Of a stretch of 7,889 nucleotides of DNA, positions 7,210-7,889 are shown one piece after another. This DNA comes from Methanomassiliicoccales archaeon (lineage in GTDB: Archaea; Thermoplasmatota; Thermoplasmata; Methanomassiliicoccales; UBA472): the NCBI GenBank assembly GCA_028679935.1, contig JAJRAL010000113.1:1-7889 (forward strand), in the 5' to 3' direction. Each line of letters starts with the position of its first letter. The stretch's first letter is position 1. The position numbers and the translations under genes are program-made. The notes under the pieces are model-generated. The model was not told the DNA's origin and made no database searches. It was given only the letters and a program-made list of their open reading frames with translations.

Positions 7210-7750
7210 CCGCGTCGGACACACCTCCAACGACCTTGAATGCTCGTTTCGCTAGCGATGATTCGAACTTGCCGTACTCGCGACCCGCCGCGGAGATCGC
7301 CACTCGAGTCCGATTGAGACAGGAATCGCAATCACGATTCCGAGACTTCGACATCGAACTACCGATGTCTTCGGGCGTCGGTCTCGCTGGGAATCTTGAA
7401 AGGATGCGCGACGTGACCTTCGCCGGCGAGGCGTCGCACTGATGGCAGATGCGACCGTCCTGGGATGCGGAACCGATCGCCTCGAGGGCCTGGAGGATCC
7501 TCACCAATGGATAGAGGGTCTCTATCACGTTCCTATCGTAGCGGACCTCCCATGCCCCGAGCAGCTCGATTCGTTCGGCGGATGGGTGCTTCGCAAGCAG
7601 TCGGAGGGCACCGACCAGGCAAGTCCTATCAGTCAGATCCTGGCGTCCTTGGCAGCGTTCGCAGTCGACCTCAATCGTCCGCTGTCGATAGCTTCCGGGA
7701 CATCCAGGCCCCCTGTCCCTCTTGCCGTCCGCAGTGGTCGCAGTGGTCAT
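7166..7750 (-). CDS. cysteine-rich, probably metal-binding protein of unknown function; first gene of the secretion operon
   Basis: A 194-residue protein I cannot assign to a named family. From the ATG at 7750 the cysteines are C17, then C30-x2-C33 with C44 (DCERCQG ... RTC), C102-x2-C105 (CHQC) and C141-x2-C144 (CDSC). The three CxxC pairs suggest one or two zinc sites, though an Fe-S cluster is not excluded. Residues about 45-95 (CLVGALRLLAKHPSAERIEL and on to a second helix through ILQALEAIG) look like a compact alpha/beta domain. I see no signal peptide or membrane helix, so it is probably cytoplasmic. The ATG at 7750 has AGGAGG 6 bases upstream and is preferred to a TTG at 7810 that only lengthens the frame. 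It overlaps the ATPase gene, which suggests it works with the motor as a regulator, an adaptor or a split-off N-terminal module. That link is inferred from context only. Confidence 0.75.
   Translation of the reverse strand: MTTATTADGKRDRGPGCPGSYRQRTIEVDCERCQGRQDLTDRTCLVGALRLLAKHPSAERIELLGAWEVRYDRNVIETLYPLVRILQALEAIGSASQDGRICHQCDASPAKVTSRILSRFPARPTPEDIGSSMSKSRNRDCDSCLNRTRVAISAAGREYGKFESSLAKRAFKVVGGVSDAGDPSEGSGAQTGRR
7222..7228 (-). promoter_or_regulatory. internal ribosome binding site for the secretion ATPase
   Basis: Minus-strand GGAGGTG is a near-perfect archaeal Shine-Dalgarno. It sits inside the last codons of the upstream cysteine-rich gene and 12 bases before the in-frame GTG at 7209. 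Its position decides against the TTG at 7230 and implies that the two genes are translationally coupled. Confidence 0.6.
7731..7748 (-). repeat. tandem 9-base duplication at the start of the cysteine-rich gene
   Basis: GCAGTGGTC occurs twice head to tail (7731-7739 and 7740-7748) right at the start codon. It encodes the Thr-Thr-Ala repeat of MTTATTADG. It is a small in-frame slippage duplication that changes only the flexible N-terminus. Confidence 0.7.
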
Positions 7751-7756
7751 GCCGCC

Positions 7757-7762
7757 CCTCCT
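7757..7762 (-). promoter_or_regulatory. ribosome binding site of the cysteine-rich gene
   Basis: Minus-strand AGGAGG lies 6 bases before the ATG at 7750. It is the strongest Shine-Dalgarno in the window and fixes this start over the longer TTG frame. Confidence 0.75.
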
Positions 7763-7823
7763 TGCCCATGGAGCGAGGACGGGCGAGATGCGACCTGGCG
7801 CTAACTGCAACCTAACACCTCAT

Positions 7824-7835
7824 CGGTTATTACCG
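7824..7835. promoter_or_regulatory. shared AT island between divergent secretion operon and U32 peptidase gene
   Basis: CGGTTATTACCG is an imperfect palindrome (CGGT ... ACCG arms around TATT) and the only AT-rich patch between the divergent genes. On the plus strand its centre is about 28 bases before the ATG at 7857, the spacing of a TATA box for a leaderless or near-leaderless message. On the minus strand it would start transcription near 7803 and give a leader of about 50 bases carrying the AGGAGG site. The symmetry could also be an operator. Nothing else was recognised in 7763-7856. Confidence 0.4.
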
Positions 7836-7856
7836 TCCTGGTGCATCCGTGTGGGC

Positions 7857-7889
7857 ATGGAAGTCCTCGCCCCGGCGGGCTCGGTTCGC
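7857..7889 (+). CDS. peptidase U32 family protein, N-terminal fragment cut off by window
   Basis: Only 11 codons are present (MEVLAPAGSVR). They match the opening motif of U32 family proteins, M-E-x-LAPAG, where the chain enters a TIM-barrel-like fold. U32 members include collagenase-like peptidases and RNA or cofactor hydroxylation proteins, and the fragment cannot say which. The ATG at 7857 lies about 28 bases after a TATA-like island and is divergent from the secretion operon. An in-frame GTG at 7851 is a possible alternative start. Confidence 0.6.
   Translation, partial: MEVLAPAGSVR

Noticed and set aside
7166..7810. Longer version of the Cys-rich gene starting at TTG 7810
   Set aside because: The ATG at 7750 has AGGAGG at ideal spacing. 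The extra 20 residues overlap the promoter and leader region and show no conserved feature.

Overview
The window looks like a high-GC euryarchaeal chromosome segment. Thermoplasmata or a nearby lineage is my best guess, but this is inference from gene content and not a phylogeny. The archaeal evidence is direct. There is a KH-domain beta-CASP ribonuclease of the aCPSF1/FttA type next to an archaeal 20S proteasome beta subunit, a single-chain two-domain type IV pilus-like platform protein, TATA-like AT islands ahead of genes, and leaders that are short or possibly absent. The proteasome subunit carries Glu at mature position 17, as I recall it for Thermoplasma. I saw no tRNA, rRNA, CRISPR array, IS element or phage gene, and no gene-free stretch longer than about 140 bases.

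Left block (1-3328, all minus strand, so transcribed right to left): a DUF2085 membrane protein (2690-3328), then psmB (1917-2576) behind a good TATA box at about 2645-2652, then aCPSF1 (1-1850). The 3' end of aCPSF1 runs off the window after 616 codons, probably some 20 residues short of the stop. psmB and aCPSF1 are 66 bases apart and pair protein turnover with transcription termination/RNA 3'-end processing.

Middle: one plus-strand gene (3355-3792) encodes a short, stand-alone FmdE-domain protein. It is divergent from the DUF2085 gene across only 26 bases and converges on the next block with a 50-base antisense overlap.

Right block (3743-7750, minus strand): a tight three-gene operon. In order of transcription it holds a small cysteine-rich protein with three CxxC pairs, a GspE/TadA/ArlI-type secretion ATPase, and a 585-residue TadC/ArlJ-type polytopic platform protein. 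The reading frames overlap: about 44 bases between the first two for the start chosen here, and a 4-base GTGA between the last two. The ATPase and platform are the motor and membrane base of an archaeal type IV filament or secretion apparatus. No pilin or prepilin peptidase lies in the window. The cysteine-rich protein is the least explained gene and the best candidate for something undescribed.

Right edge: the operon is divergent from a plus-strand gene starting at 7857. Only its first 11 codons are present, and they carry the opening motif of the peptidase U32 family. The two share a small AT-rich island at 7824-7835.
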